Source: PALSA-1006 sp964532405
Lineage (GTDB): Bacteria; Pseudomonadota; Gammaproteobacteria; Burkholderiales; Gallionellaceae
NCBI GenBank assembly: GCA_964532405.1
Contig: CAZHIC010000015.1
Span: 1-57,450, forward strand
Direction: 5' to 3'
Length of the DNA stretch: 57,450 nt
The position numbers and the translations under genes are program-made. The notes beneath the pieces are model-generated. The model worked only from the letters and a program-made list of their open reading frames with translations. It was not told the DNA's origin and made no database searches. Shown here piece after piece: positions 57,353-57,450 of the stretch (its first letter is position 1; every line of letters starts with the position of its first letter).

Positions 57353-57450
57353 CTACTCCCCCGCAACTTCCTTCAAGAAATCGAGCACGTTGTTAGCGAG
57401 CGTCTCTTCGGCATACTCGGACGCCTCTTCCCAGTCGAACTCGTCGTGGA
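57353..57450 (-). CDS. C-terminal fragment of an unidentified gene, cut by the window end
   Basis: The minus strand is open from the window edge to a TAG at 57353-57355 and encodes the acidic tail HDEFDWEEASEYAEETLANN then VLDFLKEVAGE. The codon use looks like that of the neighbours. The family cannot be told from this fragment. It converges on spoT; a weak CGCGAA/TTCGCG hairpin lies between. Confidence 0.6.
   Translation of the reverse strand, partial: HDEFDWEEASEYAEETLANNVLDFLKEVAGE

Overview
The window looks like a stretch of a betaproteobacterial chromosome, most plausibly a chemolithoautotrophic, microaerophilic member of the Nitrosomonadales/Gallionellaceae type. The evidence is gene order (kdsD-kdsC-lptC-lptA-lptB-rpoN-hpf-ptsN-hprK-rapZ; rdgB-rph-PP2C-yicC-gmk-rpoZ-spoT; rppH/proS), a Calvin-cycle accessory phosphatase (cbbY), and a complete cbb3 oxidase locus with FNR-type control. 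Many putative -10 elements share a TATAAT-GCGC style. Species assignment is inference. Nearly everything is core metabolism: no prophage, CRISPR array, plasmid function or defence island is visible.

Layout. 0-8.4 kb: a PIN toxin/antitoxin pair, miaB-ybeY-corC (no phoH/ybeZ between), a 31-codon membrane ORF, cbbY-ffh, a CcsA-like protein, radC and an exported orphan protein. 8.5-20.3 kb: coaBC-dut, a PEGA-domain protein, rppH, proS, a lytic transglycosylase, a TlpA-like thioredoxin, a YqhA-like protein, a GIY-YIG protein, lnt, a cNMP-binding protein, marC, an RluF-like synthase and a lone pilin-like protein. 20.5-28 kb: KDO/LPS-export genes running into rpoN, hpf and the PTS-Ntr genes. 28-34 kb: a NusG-II/Gx-transporter pair, ubiX, a lipoprotein, an XRE regulator, a REP-associated tyrosine transposase with its REPs, mutY and a nitronate-monooxygenase-like flavoprotein. 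34-47.8 kb: the low-oxygen respiration block hemN, fnr, two unknowns, mscS, then ccoS-ccoI-fixH-ccoG, a 39-codon ORF and ccoP-ccoQ-ccoO-ccoN. 47.8-57.4 kb: tRNA-Gly(CCC), thiS-thiG-trmB, hemW-rdgB, rph, PP2C, yicC, gmk, rpoZ, spoT.

How it works together. FNR, oxygen-independent haem synthesis (HemN) and cbb3 oxidase with its assembly factors form a microaerobic respiration module. An FNR-like box lies between hemN and fnr, and a perfect one lies upstream of ccoN with a -10-like hexamer at the class-II distance.

The most unusual aspect is the density of small palindromic elements. One GC-rich family is present between genes and also lies in frame inside four housekeeping genes (coaBC, marC, mutY, hemW). 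Two of its copies carry the same second, self-palindromic 54-bp module at the same internal position: a hairpin nested in a hairpin, once inside the mutY reading frame. A separate REP family flanks a RAYT transposase gene. At least four further inverted-repeat families occur.
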